A DNA stretch of 11,089 bases from Actinobacteria bacterium RBG_16_64_13 (GTDB taxonomy: Bacteria > Actinomycetota > Thermoleophilia > RBG-16-64-13), in the NCBI GenBank assembly GCA_001768675.1, contig MELN01000040.1, positions 72,621 through 83,709 on the forward strand, given 5' to 3'. Shown one piece after another: positions 1 through 6,506 of this stretch (position 1 is its first letter; each line of letters starts with the position of its first letter). The notes beneath the pieces are model-generated. The model was not told the DNA's origin. It saw only the letters and a program-made list of their open reading frames with translations, and did no database searches. Both the position numbers and the translations under genes were made by a program.

Positions 1-2097
1 CTATACTTCCCTTGCCGTCCGCAGACCGGCGCCGATGGCGTCGGCAATAAGACCGGGCTGGTTACAGTCACCGATGGCGTAGACCTCGGCCACCTTCTCC
101 TTCAGCCGGGGCAGAAGATCGGCGTTGGAGGTAAGAGGCAGCGCGGAGACGAACGTGTCCGCCTGCAAGGTCGTCCGCACCCCTTCCTTGGTCACGATCG
201 TCAAGCCCTTTTCGGTGATCTCCACATACTCCTTCACCCCGGGGATCATGACCACGCCCTTCTTGATAAACCAGGTCATGAGGTTCCCGAGGACGGCGTC
301 GATCATCCCGTCGCCAAGCATATCGGCCTTCTCGACTATGGTCACCCTCCTGCCCCGCTTGACCAAGAACTCGGCCAGCTCGCAGCCCTGGAGAGCGCCG
401 CCTATCACCACGACGTTCTTGCCGAGCGGCATGTAGAACTTGGTGAGCCACCGCAAGGCGTAAGGCGGGACAAAGCGAGTGGCGAGCTTGAGCTGCCTGT
501 GCAGAGCGGCGCCGCTCACCACATTCGGCCGGTCGATCCCCTCGATGGCCGGAACAGCCGCGCTGGCGCCCGTGGCCAGGAAGACCACGTCGGGCTTGAT
601 CTGATCGACAGTCGAGAGGTCCGCCACTTTGCCCAGCACCGTCTTGACGCCGAGCTTCTTGAGCTGCCCTTTGAGGTACTCGACGATCAGGGGCACGTCC
701 TCCGGGTGGCGACCTTTGACGATGGCCGCGATGGGCAGAAGTCCGCCGAGCTTGGGGGCCTTCTCGTAGAGGGTCACGTCATGGCCACGGATCGCCGAGA
801 CCCGGGCGGCTTCCATGCCGCCGGGACCGGCGCCGATGACCAGGACCTTCTTCCTCTTGACGGCCTTCTCGATGTCGGTGTAAGGGGTGCCCAAGAGGGC
901 ATTGATCCGGCAACGCTTGGTGCCGAGGCAGTTGTCGCAGCCGGTGCAGGGCACGATGTCGTCCAAACGGCCGGCCCGTAGCTTGTTCACGTAGTCAGGA
1001 TCGGCGTGAAGGCGCCTGGTCATGCCGATGAAGTCGGCCATGCCCGCTCTCAGCAGCTTCTCACCAAAGTCGGCGTCGAGTCTCCCCACCACGGTGACGG
1101 GGATGGAGACTTCCTTCTTGATTCCGGCGGCCAAGAGAGTGTTCGCCCCCGCCCCCTGCTGCTTGGCGTAGTACTCCTTGGGAAACTTCTCCAGCGGGAT
1201 GGGCGGATCGGGATAGAAGAGCAGGTCGGTGAGATAAGCGGGAACGTGATAGCCGAGCCAGTGGCTGCGCACCATGATGGCGTCGGCCCCGGCCTTCTCG
1301 AGCCACTTGGCGTTCTCGCGGGCGATCTGGGGCGTGAGCATCATGCTGTCGGCGAAGCCGAGGACCTGGCCGACCTCGAGCCCGTTGATGATGACGGTGC
1401 AGGCGAAGTCGCTGCCGCAGCGCCTCTTGACCTCCCCGATCACCTGACAGGCGAACCGGGAGCGGTTCTCGCTCGATCCGCCGTAGATATCCTCTCTGCG
1501 GTTCCAGAAGGGGGAAAGGAAGTTGTGCAGCAGGTGGCTGCTCGCCGCGTTGACGTCGACGCCGTCGAAGCCGGCTTTCTTCGCCCGTTCGGCCGCCGCA
1601 GCGAACTTGTCCACCAAGCCCTCGATCTCCGGGATGGTGAGCTCCTTGGGTACCTCGTTGTGGAAGTCGGTCTCGCAAGCCACCGACACCGGCGAGGCGC
1701 CGAGGGGCGGCCCGTCGTATGTGGGGTCCGGCTCGAAGGCGAGATGGGACTGCCAAGGGCCGTCGTGGTTCATCTGCAGGAAGGTGGGGCATCCGTGCTT
1801 GTGGATGACTTCCACAAGTTCCTTGAGGCCCTCGATGTACCGGTCGTCGTCGATACGGTAGCGGTTCCGCCAGCGGCAGCCGGCGGGATAGTCGATGGTC
1901 GGAGACTCCACGACTATGAGACCGGTGCCTCCTCTCGCCATGCGCTCGTAGAAGGCCAGCATTTCCGGGCGCATGTGGACGTCGTCCTCGTGCCACATGA
2001 GCATGCCTGCCCCTGTCTTGATGATGCGGTTGCGCGTGGTGACCGGTCCGATGCGACCGGGTTCGAGAAGCTTCTCGTATACGGAGCCGTTTCTCAC
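1..2097 (-). CDS. NAD(P)H-dependent OYE/2,4-dienoyl-CoA reductase-type flavoprotein
   Basis: Three-part enzyme of the 2,4-dienoyl-CoA reductase/2-enoate reductase (BaiCD/BaiH-like) family, which reduces or oxidises activated C=C bonds using FMN, a 4Fe-4S cluster and FAD/NAD(P)H. Residues 1-370 form the OYE TIM barrel (NFLSPFWNRREDIYGGSSEN at 192-211 is the family signature). Four cysteines at 384, 387, 390 and 396 are the likely Fe-S ligands. GAGPGG at 422-427 is the FAD Rossmann loop and GGALQG at 566-571 the NAD(P)H loop; VYAIGD near 672-677 closes the FAD site. At 698 aa it is complete, with TAG at 1-3. It starts at GTG (2097), overlapping the upstream stop as GTGA; GGAGG at 2108-2104 lies six bases before it. 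Oddities: the usual OYE active-site His/Asn/Tyr positions read Asn183/Ser186/His188, and the cysteine spacing is compact. Family certain, substrate unknown; cytoplasmic, no signal peptide. Confidence 0.9.
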   Translation of the reverse strand: MRNGSVYEKLLEPGRIGPVTTRNRIIKTGAGMLMWHEDDVHMRPEMLAFYERMARGGTGLIVVESPTIDYPAGCRWRNRYRIDDDRYIEGLKELVEVIHKHGCPTFLQMNHDGPWQSHLAFEPDPTYDGPPLGASPVSVACETDFHNEVPKELTIPEIEGLVDKFAAAAERAKKAGFDGVDVNAASSHLLHNFLSPFWNRREDIYGGSSENRSRFACQVIGEVKRRCGSDFACTVIINGLEVGQVLGFADSMMLTPQIARENAKWLEKAGADAIMVRSHWLGYHVPAYLTDLLFYPDPPIPLEKFPKEYYAKQQGAGANTLLAAGIKKEVSIPVTVVGRLDADFGEKLLRAGMADFIGMTRRLHADPDYVNKLRAGRLDDIVPCTGCDNCLGTKRCRINALLGTPYTDIEKAVKRKKVLVIGAGPGGMEAARVSAIRGHDVTLYEKAPKLGGLLPIAAIVKGRHPEDVPLIVEYLKGQLKKLGVKTVLGKVADLSTVDQIKPDVVFLATGASAAVPAIEGIDRPNVVSGAALHRQLKLATRFVPPYALRWLTKFYMPLGKNVVVIGGALQGCELAEFLVKRGRRVTIVEKADMLGDGMIDAVLGNLMTWFIKKGVVMIPGVKEYVEITEKGLTIVTKEGVRTTLQADTFVSALPLTSNADLLPRLKEKVAEVYAIGDCNQPGLIADAIGAGLRTAREV

Positions 2098-2564
2098 TTA
2101 GTTCCTCCGAAGTCCTTTGGGATGGCGTAGTGCGCGTCGACCTCCGGCTGCGAAGCCTCCCAGAAGAACCGGACAGTCTTTATCTTGAGCCTGTCTTTGT
2201 CGTCAAGAAAGAGCTCGTAGAGCGGCAAGTAGTGCTTTCTCACCAGCACCTCGTCGGTCTTGGCGTCGTGGATGGTCGCGATCAGGAAGGCCACGGCAAC
2301 CATGCGCTTCTCGTCGACGAAGACGTCCAGCACCTCGAACCGCTCGTAGTCGGTCGGATGGCCGGTCAGGAGACGATAGAAGTCCTCTCTGCCCGTTATC
2401 GGATTCCCCGGGCCGCCAAACACATACATGTATGGAACGAAGTTCAGGTCTGGAGCGAAGTACTCGTCCATCCGGTGGACGGTCGCCGCGTCCTGTGCGT
2501 ACTCGTTGTACGTCGCGAAGTAGCCGTTCATCCACTTCACTATGTCGTCGTGCGTGAGCTTCAT
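2094..2564 (-). CDS. SnoaL/NTF2-fold protein, copy 2
   Basis: A 156-residue protein that looks like the SnoaL-like/NTF2 fold (alpha+beta cone used by ketosteroid isomerase, SnoaL cyclase and BaiE dehydratase); no family-specific catalytic set was recognised, so the fold call rests on length, the aromatic helix-rich N-terminus (GYFATYNEYAQD, then HRMDEYF) and the C-terminal strand KIKTVRFFWE. It is clearly a paralogue of the gene just upstream: 21 of the first 46 aligned residues match by eye, including HRMDEYF. The ATG at 2564 is preferred over an in-frame ATG at 2594 because GAGGAAGG sits just before it and the 2594 start would overlap the upstream gene by 14 bases. The stop overlaps the next gene's GTG as GTGA, implying translational coupling. 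A role in dehydration or double-bond isomerisation of a cyclic intermediate is inferred from context only. Confidence 0.8.
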   Translation of the reverse strand: MKLTHDDIVKWMNGYFATYNEYAQDAATVHRMDEYFAPDLNFVPYMYVFGGPGNPITGREDFYRLLTGHPTDYERFEVLDVFVDEKRMVAVAFLIATIHDAKTDEVLVRKHYLPLYELFLDDKDRLKIKTVRFFWEASQPEVDAHYAIPKDFGGTK

Positions 2565-2580
2565 CCAGCCTTCCTCGCTT

Positions 2581-3048
2581 TCACGGCCTGCCACGTTGTT
2601 TCTTCCAGTCCCTTTCGAAGACGTCGTCGATCTCCAGCGCCCCAGCCGGCAAGATCTCCCAGAAGAAGTCGAGGCGCTGGATCTTCATCTTGCCGTCTTC
2701 TTCCACGAGGGGATAGCGCGCGAGATAACGCTTGGTCAGCAGCACTTGCTGGGTGTCACGGTCGATGAGGTCGGTCTTGATCTGAGCGACGAAGGCCTGG
2801 CGCCGCTCGTCGATGACAAGGTCCTCGGGGGTCAGTTTCTCGATGCCCGAAGGATGGGAGAGCAGCACCTTGTACCAGTTGTCGCGGCCTGCCACCTTGC
2901 CCACATGGGCGATATAGGGGTTGAAGACGAAGTCCTTGGAGAAGTACTCGTCCATGCGATGGATGTTTCCGGGGTCCTGTCCGTAGGCGTTGAACTCCGC
3001 GAAGTACGCATCGATGTACCGCGCGAGCTCCTCGTATGTCAATGCCAT
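2581..3048 (-). CDS. SnoaL/NTF2-fold protein, copy 1
   Basis: A 155-residue paralogue of the following gene, 16 bases apart, so the pair arose by tandem duplication. Shared blocks are YF-A at residues 15-17, HRMDEYF at 30-36, a GR-[DE]-[NW/FY] turn in the middle, a K-Y-L strand near 107-110 and a KI-FFWE strand close to the C-terminus. It differs by lacking the three-residue loop insert of the other copy near residue 52 and by a basic tail (KKQRGRP). The start is ATG at 3048 with GGAGG at 3061-3057, eight bases upstream. No signal peptide or membrane segment. SnoaL-like proteins include isomerases, cyclases and dehydratases without cofactors; a heteromer with the other copy, or two successive steps on related intermediates, would both fit. 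Confidence 0.8.
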   Translation of the reverse strand: MALTYEELARYIDAYFAEFNAYGQDPGNIHRMDEYFSKDFVFNPYIAHVGKVAGRDNWYKVLLSHPSGIEKLTPEDLVIDERRQAFVAQIKTDLIDRDTQQVLLTKRYLARYPLVEEDGKMKIQRLDFFWEILPAGALEIDDVFERDWKKQRGRP

Positions 3049-3082
3049 CAGCCTGTCCTCCGTCTGGAACTAGAACCAGCAG

Positions 3083-3547
3083 CTACAGTACCTTCACATA
3101 GTCCGGATCGTTCGCCGCCTCGAACATGAAGATCGGGGTGTCGATGCGCTTGAGTGCGATGGGGCAGTGACTCACCCCTTTGGGAACGAAGATGAGGCAG
3201 GTCTTGGTGAGAGTGTGCCTCTCTCCCCCCATGAGGAACTCGATCTCGCCCCCCAGCTCCCGGGGATAGTTCCGGTTGGTGCCCGCGAACCCGACCACCT
3301 CGTCGAAATCATGGGTATGGGGTATCTCGATCTCGACAGGCTTGCCTCCGGGGAGGCCCCACAAGATCTCGCACCCGGCGAAAAGCGAGCAACCGGGTAC
3401 GATGGAATCCATGATACCGAGCAGCATGGTCCTATCGACGACCTTGCCCTCCTTCGCCTGGTCGTCCATCGCCTCGACCCACGCGGCAGGCGGAGCGGGC
3501 ATCAGATCCTCGGTGACGATGTACTTAGCGTACTTGGATCCGCTCAT
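3083..3547 (-). CDS. Cupin-domain protein
   Basis: A 154-residue single-domain cupin. Motif 1 is PHTHDFDEVVGF, giving metal-ligand candidates His77, His79 and Glu83; motif 2 is FVPKGVSHCPI, giving Pro122, Gly124 and His127. This His-His-Glu-His set is the standard cupin metal site, so a metal-bound isomerase, lyase, dioxygenase or small-molecule-binding role is possible. The intermotif region (about 84-116) carries an insert relative to minimal cupins. About 70 residues precede motif 1, longer than a bare cupin barrel. The start is ATG at 3547 with GGAGAG at 3558-3553, five bases upstream; this start overlaps the stop of a 17-codon mini-ORF as ATGA. In an anaerobic gene set an oxygen-using role is unlikely (inference). 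Confidence 0.8.
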   Translation of the reverse strand: MSGSKYAKYIVTEDLMPAPPAAWVEAMDDQAKEGKVVDRTMLLGIMDSIVPGCSLFAGCEILWGLPGGKPVEIEIPHTHDFDEVVGFAGTNRNYPRELGGEIEFLMGGERHTLTKTCLIFVPKGVSHCPIALKRIDTPIFMFEAANDPDYVKVL

Positions 3548-3597
3548 AGCTGCTCTCCGATGCAGTCATGTTCCTCCGGTCCTTTGTCCTTGGTCAT
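3544..3597 (-). CDS. 17-codon mini-ORF linking the GlmL-like gene and the cupin
   Basis: Minus-strand mini-ORF encoding MTKDKGPEEHDCIGEQL. Its ATG overlaps the stop of the GlmL-like gene as ATGA (3597-3594), and its TGA overlaps the ATG of the cupin as ATGA (3547-3544). GGAGG at 3608-3604 lies six bases before the ATG, the best-spaced Shine-Dalgarno in this junction. The arrangement makes a continuous chain of termination-reinitiation from GlmL to cupin. The peptide is acidic with one Cys and one His and matches no family I recognise. It may act only as a coupling leader; a functional micropeptide is possible. Translation itself is a prediction. Confidence 0.5.
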   Translation of the reverse strand: MTKDKGPEEHDCIGEQL

Positions 3598-5000
3598 TTG
3601 CGTCCTCCGACGGTCTGGCAAGCGCGGGCACAGAGGGGCACGACGTATCTCTGCATCAACCTGAGCGCTACGGCCGGCTCGCTCTGGGCGAGCAGCCCCA
3701 GGGCGAACAGGACATTCTCCGAGTCCAACAGCATCTCCGGAGCCCTGGGTTTGAGCAGCGTGGGAAGGTCGTCCTCGAACAGGGCACCCTCCAGCACCTC
3801 GGCGGGGTCGACGGAGAAGGAGATGGGCCCCCCGGCACCGACGACCCAGTGGACCCGGGTCAGGTCCTTGCCCCGTTGCACCACGACCTCTCCGTTCGGT
3901 GTGACTATGGATTTCAGCGATCCCACGTGGCGATTGACCGCGGAGCGCACGGCGACCTTGGAAAGGAGCAGATGACACGCTGTCTGCTCCTCCCCTCGGG
4001 GCACGCTGTTCTCTCGGCACATGGCGGCCACGGCCTCCTCGAAACTATCCGGCAGGTCCTCCACTCCGGCGATGGCCTTCAGGGTATCCAGGTTGTGGAA
4101 CAAGCCCAGATCACCCTCGACGGTGCGCTTGGCATAGGGTTCGGGCAGACCAAGACAACGCACTGACTGGAGGGTCGGCGTTCCTTTGGCCACGGAGTAG
4201 ACGTCGGTGGTGGCGCCCCCCACATCTACCAGTAGAAGCTCGCCGAGGCCCGGTTGCCCGTGGGTGCCGTCGGCAAGGAGCTTCGCCGCCTCGAGCACGG
4301 CAGCCGGCGTCGGCATGATGACGTCGGCGATCATGCTCCTCGCCCGGCCGATGCCCTTCGCTTCGGTGATGCGGGCGATGAACAGGTCTCGGATCTTCGC
4401 GTTGGCCGCCTCTACCTCGAGCACGCCGATCTCGGGCATGACATTGCCCGTATAGATGACGTTCTTCCCCGAACCGACGAGCAGCACGGCGACGTCGTCA
4501 TACGCCGACTTGTTCCCGGCTACGATGACGTTGGACACTCCGGAGCCACACCGAGCGAGCAGAGCGGCGTTGTGGGTGATCACCTTCCTATTGCCACCGT
4601 CGGTGCCGCCGGTGAGCAGTACGATATCGGGGGCGATGTCCTCGATCTCCCGCAGTTCGGCTTTGGAGAGCTCGAACGAGTACGAGCCCACGATCTTGGC
4701 CCCGGCTCCCAGGGCGGCCCTCCGGCCGGCCTCAGTGGTGTACTCGGGCACGAGTCCCACGCAGACGACCCTTAGGCCGCCGGCCGCGCTGCTGCAGGCG
4801 ACCGTCTGCCGCCGCTCGCTCTCTTCGATGGGTACGGTCTCCGAAAGAAGCGCGAAGGCCTGCTCGAGACCGATGGTGATGTCATGGTCGACGGTAGACG
4901 GCACCTGTACCCGGGCAAGGAGTTCCTCGCCCTCGAGATCGAAGGCCACCAGTTTGGTGAAGGTGCTGCCGAAGTCTACGAAAAGACGAGTGCTTCTCAC
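3594..5000 (-). CDS. glmL: GlmL/MutL-family actin-fold protein (glutamate mutase accessory)
   Basis: A 468-residue member of the MutL/GlmL family encoded with coenzyme-B12-dependent glutamate mutase, thought to reactivate or load the mutase with ATP. The actin/HSP70-type ATPase layout is visible: phosphate-1 loop VDFGSTFTK at residues 8-16, VLLTGGTDGG at 127-136, phosphate-2 loop LLLVDVGGATTDVYSV at 255-270 and an adenosine-type VVGAGGP at 386-392. Length matches clostridial MutL (about 460). The start is GTG at 5000, 37 bases after the B12-protein stop, with only a weak TAGG Shine-Dalgarno. It follows the GlmS-like gene, as in glm/mut operons (mutS-mutL-mutE), but no mutE/glmE large subunit follows. 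DNA-repair MutL is unrelated. Family assignment is firm; whether the client is a glutamate mutase or another B12 mutase is open. Confidence 0.88.
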   Translation of the reverse strand: MRSTRLFVDFGSTFTKLVAFDLEGEELLARVQVPSTVDHDITIGLEQAFALLSETVPIEESERRQTVACSSAAGGLRVVCVGLVPEYTTEAGRRAALGAGAKIVGSYSFELSKAELREIEDIAPDIVLLTGGTDGGNRKVITHNAALLARCGSGVSNVIVAGNKSAYDDVAVLLVGSGKNVIYTGNVMPEIGVLEVEAANAKIRDLFIARITEAKGIGRARSMIADVIMPTPAAVLEAAKLLADGTHGQPGLGELLLVDVGGATTDVYSVAKGTPTLQSVRCLGLPEPYAKRTVEGDLGLFHNLDTLKAIAGVEDLPDSFEEAVAAMCRENSVPRGEEQTACHLLLSKVAVRSAVNRHVGSLKSIVTPNGEVVVQRGKDLTRVHWVVGAGGPISFSVDPAEVLEGALFEDDLPTLLKPRAPEMLLDSENVLFALGLLAQSEPAVALRLMQRYVVPLCARACQTVGGRK

Positions 5001-5037
5001 GAGGATCGACCTACCGGTTCGGCCCGCGAGCCGGACA

Positions 5038-5469
5038 CTAGGGGCGCTCGGCCAGCTTCCGGCTGAGGTCGCCCCTCAGGTCTTCAATAGCCGCCCTGAT
5101 GTCGGTTTCGGGCGGGTAGACCCTATCGAACCCCAGCCGCTTGAACTTGACTTCGTCCTCGGCAAAATCGCGACGAGAGACACCCAGGATGCCCCCCACG
5201 TAGAGCAGGATATCCTCCAGACCGGCCTCGGTGCACTTGTCTCGAAAACCCTCGAGATCCAGCTCAGCCATGCCGTATAGCGAACTGATCATCATGGCGT
5301 CGGCGGCAGTCTCCTGAGCCGCCATGATGAACTCCTCCACGGGTGTCTGAGCGCCCAGCGCGATGACCTTGAACCCGGCCTCACCGAGGGCCCGTGAAAT
5401 GATCTTCGTCCCTATGACGTGAGCGTCGACGCCGACGGTCCCCGTGATGATGCAGGCCTGACGCTCCAT
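5038..5469 (-). CDS. glmS: GlmS/MutS-type B12-binding small subunit of a carbon-skeleton mutase
   Basis: A 143-residue Rossmann-like cobalamin-binding protein. The base-off/His-on signature DxHxxG reads DAHVIG (Asp15, His17, Gly20), with the SxL motif as ISSLYG (61-66) and the GG motif as YVGGILGV (90-97). The C-terminal GFDRVYPP (113-120) and the EL-GFRDKC block closely resemble the small subunit of clostridial glutamate mutase (about 137 aa). In that enzyme this subunit binds adenosylcobalamin and pairs with the GlmE barrel to interconvert glutamate and 3-methylaspartate. Corrinoid methyltransferase proteins normally carry an extra N-terminal helical domain, absent here. The start is ATG at 5469 with GAGG five bases away in GAGAGAGGGAGTG; a GTG at 5502 would add 11 residues but has no clear Shine-Dalgarno. 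The large subunit is not in the window, so the substrate is undefined. Confidence 0.88.
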   Translation of the reverse strand: MERQACIITGTVGVDAHVIGTKIISRALGEAGFKVIALGAQTPVEEFIMAAQETAADAMMISSLYGMAELDLEGFRDKCTEAGLEDILLYVGGILGVSRRDFAEDEVKFKRLGFDRVYPPETDIRAAIEDLRGDLSRKLAERP

Positions 5470-5510
5470 CACTCCCTCTCTCGGTTTCGATTCCAGCTTC
5501 ACAACCGGCC

Positions 5511-6422
5511 CTATACCGCGATCTCGCAGGCAAGCCCGCGCGATTCCATGATCGCCCGAGCGGCCTTGAGAAACTCCTCCGATGGCGTCTCGGCGGCTGC
5601 CAACTCGTAGTCCAAGCCGAGCATGGCGTACTTCTGCTGCCCGTAACGGTGATAGGGCAGGAGGTGTACGGTCGCTCTCGGGGCGTGAACCGCGACCAGC
5701 TCCGCGATGTCGGCGATGGCGTCCACCGAGTCGTTGAAACCGGGCACCACGGGCACCCGCACCGCCAGCGGAACACCGCTAACCGCGACCTCGGCGAAGT
5801 TACGCAAGATGTTCTCGTTCGTGCGCCCGGTCTCGGCCCGGTGCACCTTAGGGTCAAGGTGCTTGATGTCGAAGTAGAACAGATCGACGTAGGGGATGAG
5901 CCGCCTCAACCCCTCGGTGTCTCCCTGCCCCGATGAGTCGACACAGGTGTCAAAGCCCGCCTCACGAAAGCGCTTGAGCAGCGCCAGGGCGAACTCCGGC
6001 TGAAACAGGACCTCACCACCGGAGAGGGTGACCCCTCCACCGGAATCGCGGTAGTAGTCGGCGTCGCGCCTGACCACATCGAAGACCTCGTCCACCGACA
6101 TCTCTTTGCCGGTGATCCGCATGGCGTCGTGGGTGCAGGTGCTCACACATTCTCCGCATGCGTCACAGAGATCCCGATCGATCACGATGCCATCGGAGCC
6201 CACCGTGATAGCTCCGGCGGGGCACGCCTCCACGCAACGGAAACACCGCTTGCAGAGAGAGTCCCGGTGCATCAGCTCCGGCGCCAGGTTCTGAGACTCC
6301 GGATTGGAGCACCACACACAGCTCAGCGGGCAGCCTTTGAAGAAGACAGTGGTCCGGATACCCGGACCGTCGTCGATGCTGTACCGCTGGATGTTGAACA
6401 CCGTCCCCTTGGTACTTGTCAC
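5511..6422 (-). CDS. Glycyl radical enzyme activase (radical SAM)
   Basis: A 303-residue radical-SAM activating enzyme that would abstract the C-alpha hydrogen of the glycyl loop in the adjacent GRE. The SAM cluster motif CxxxCxxC is C31-C35-C38 in GCPLSCVWC. An inserted ferredoxin domain holds two clusters: C57-C60-C63-C67 and C86-C89-C92-C96. Other landmarks are the GGE SAM motif (TLSGGEVLF, 132-140), the catalytic DxK (FDIKHLD, 184-190) and the PVVPGFND strand (224-231). Length and insert match GRE activases of the lyase/decarboxylase/benzylsuccinate-synthase type, not the shorter PflA, which lacks the insert. The start is GTG at 6422 with GAGGAG nine bases upstream. It follows the GRE by 84 bases containing a hairpin, so it is probably co-transcribed but expressed at a lower level. 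It acts in the cytoplasm and is oxygen-sensitive. Confidence 0.93.
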   Translation of the reverse strand: MTSTKGTVFNIQRYSIDDGPGIRTTVFFKGCPLSCVWCSNPESQNLAPELMHRDSLCKRCFRCVEACPAGAITVGSDGIVIDRDLCDACGECVSTCTHDAMRITGKEMSVDEVFDVVRRDADYYRDSGGGVTLSGGEVLFQPEFALALLKRFREAGFDTCVDSSGQGDTEGLRRLIPYVDLFYFDIKHLDPKVHRAETGRTNENILRNFAEVAVSGVPLAVRVPVVPGFNDSVDAIADIAELVAVHAPRATVHLLPYHRYGQQKYAMLGLDYELAAAETPSEEFLKAARAIMESRGLACEIAV

Positions 6423-6457
6423 TGCCGCTCGCTCCTCGCTCGAATCACAGGGGAACT

Positions 6458-6487
6458 GGGAGTGGCGCCGTCGCCGACGCCACTCCC
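6458..6487 (-). other. Intergenic hairpin between GRE and activase
   Basis: Perfect 10-bp inverted repeat GGGAGTGGCG (6458-6467) and CGCCACTCCC (6478-6487) with a 10-base loop, 20 bases past the GRE stop. In the minus-strand RNA the loop could fold further through a CGTCG/CGACG pair as an alternative. No U-tract follows on the minus strand, so it does not look like a canonical intrinsic terminator. A processing/stability hairpin or a weak attenuator that lets GRE protein exceed activase is the likelier role (inference). Confidence 0.7.
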
Positions 6488-6506
6488 GGCACAGGGAGAC
6501 CTTGGC

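Noticed and set aside
1006..2130. Plus-strand open frame (374 codons) opposite the OYE-type gene
   Set aside because: Antisense shadow; the minus-strand frame carries all OYE motifs.
2565..2594. ATG at 2594 as start of the second SnoaL-fold gene
   Set aside because: It would overlap the upstream gene by 14 bases and add residues with no counterpart in the paralogue.
3558..3577. GGAGGAAC-ATG as another start (ATG at 3569) before the cupin
   Set aside because: Only three bases separate GGAGG from the ATG, and the frame ends after 14 codons inside the cupin; the ATGA-linked mini-ORF fits better.
5014..5034. Imperfect hairpin between the GlmS- and GlmL-like genes
   Set aside because: Eight-pair stem with an A-C mismatch in the RNA and no U-tract; expected by chance in GC-rich spacers.
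5038..5469. Corrinoid protein of a methyltransferase system
   Set aside because: The N-terminal helical domain is missing and GFDRVYPP plus an adjacent GlmL-type gene point to the glutamate-mutase small-subunit family.
5470..5502. GTG start at 5502 for the B12 protein, adding 11 residues
   Set aside because: No clear Shine-Dalgarno precedes it; the ATG at 5469 has one and gives the usual GlmS length.
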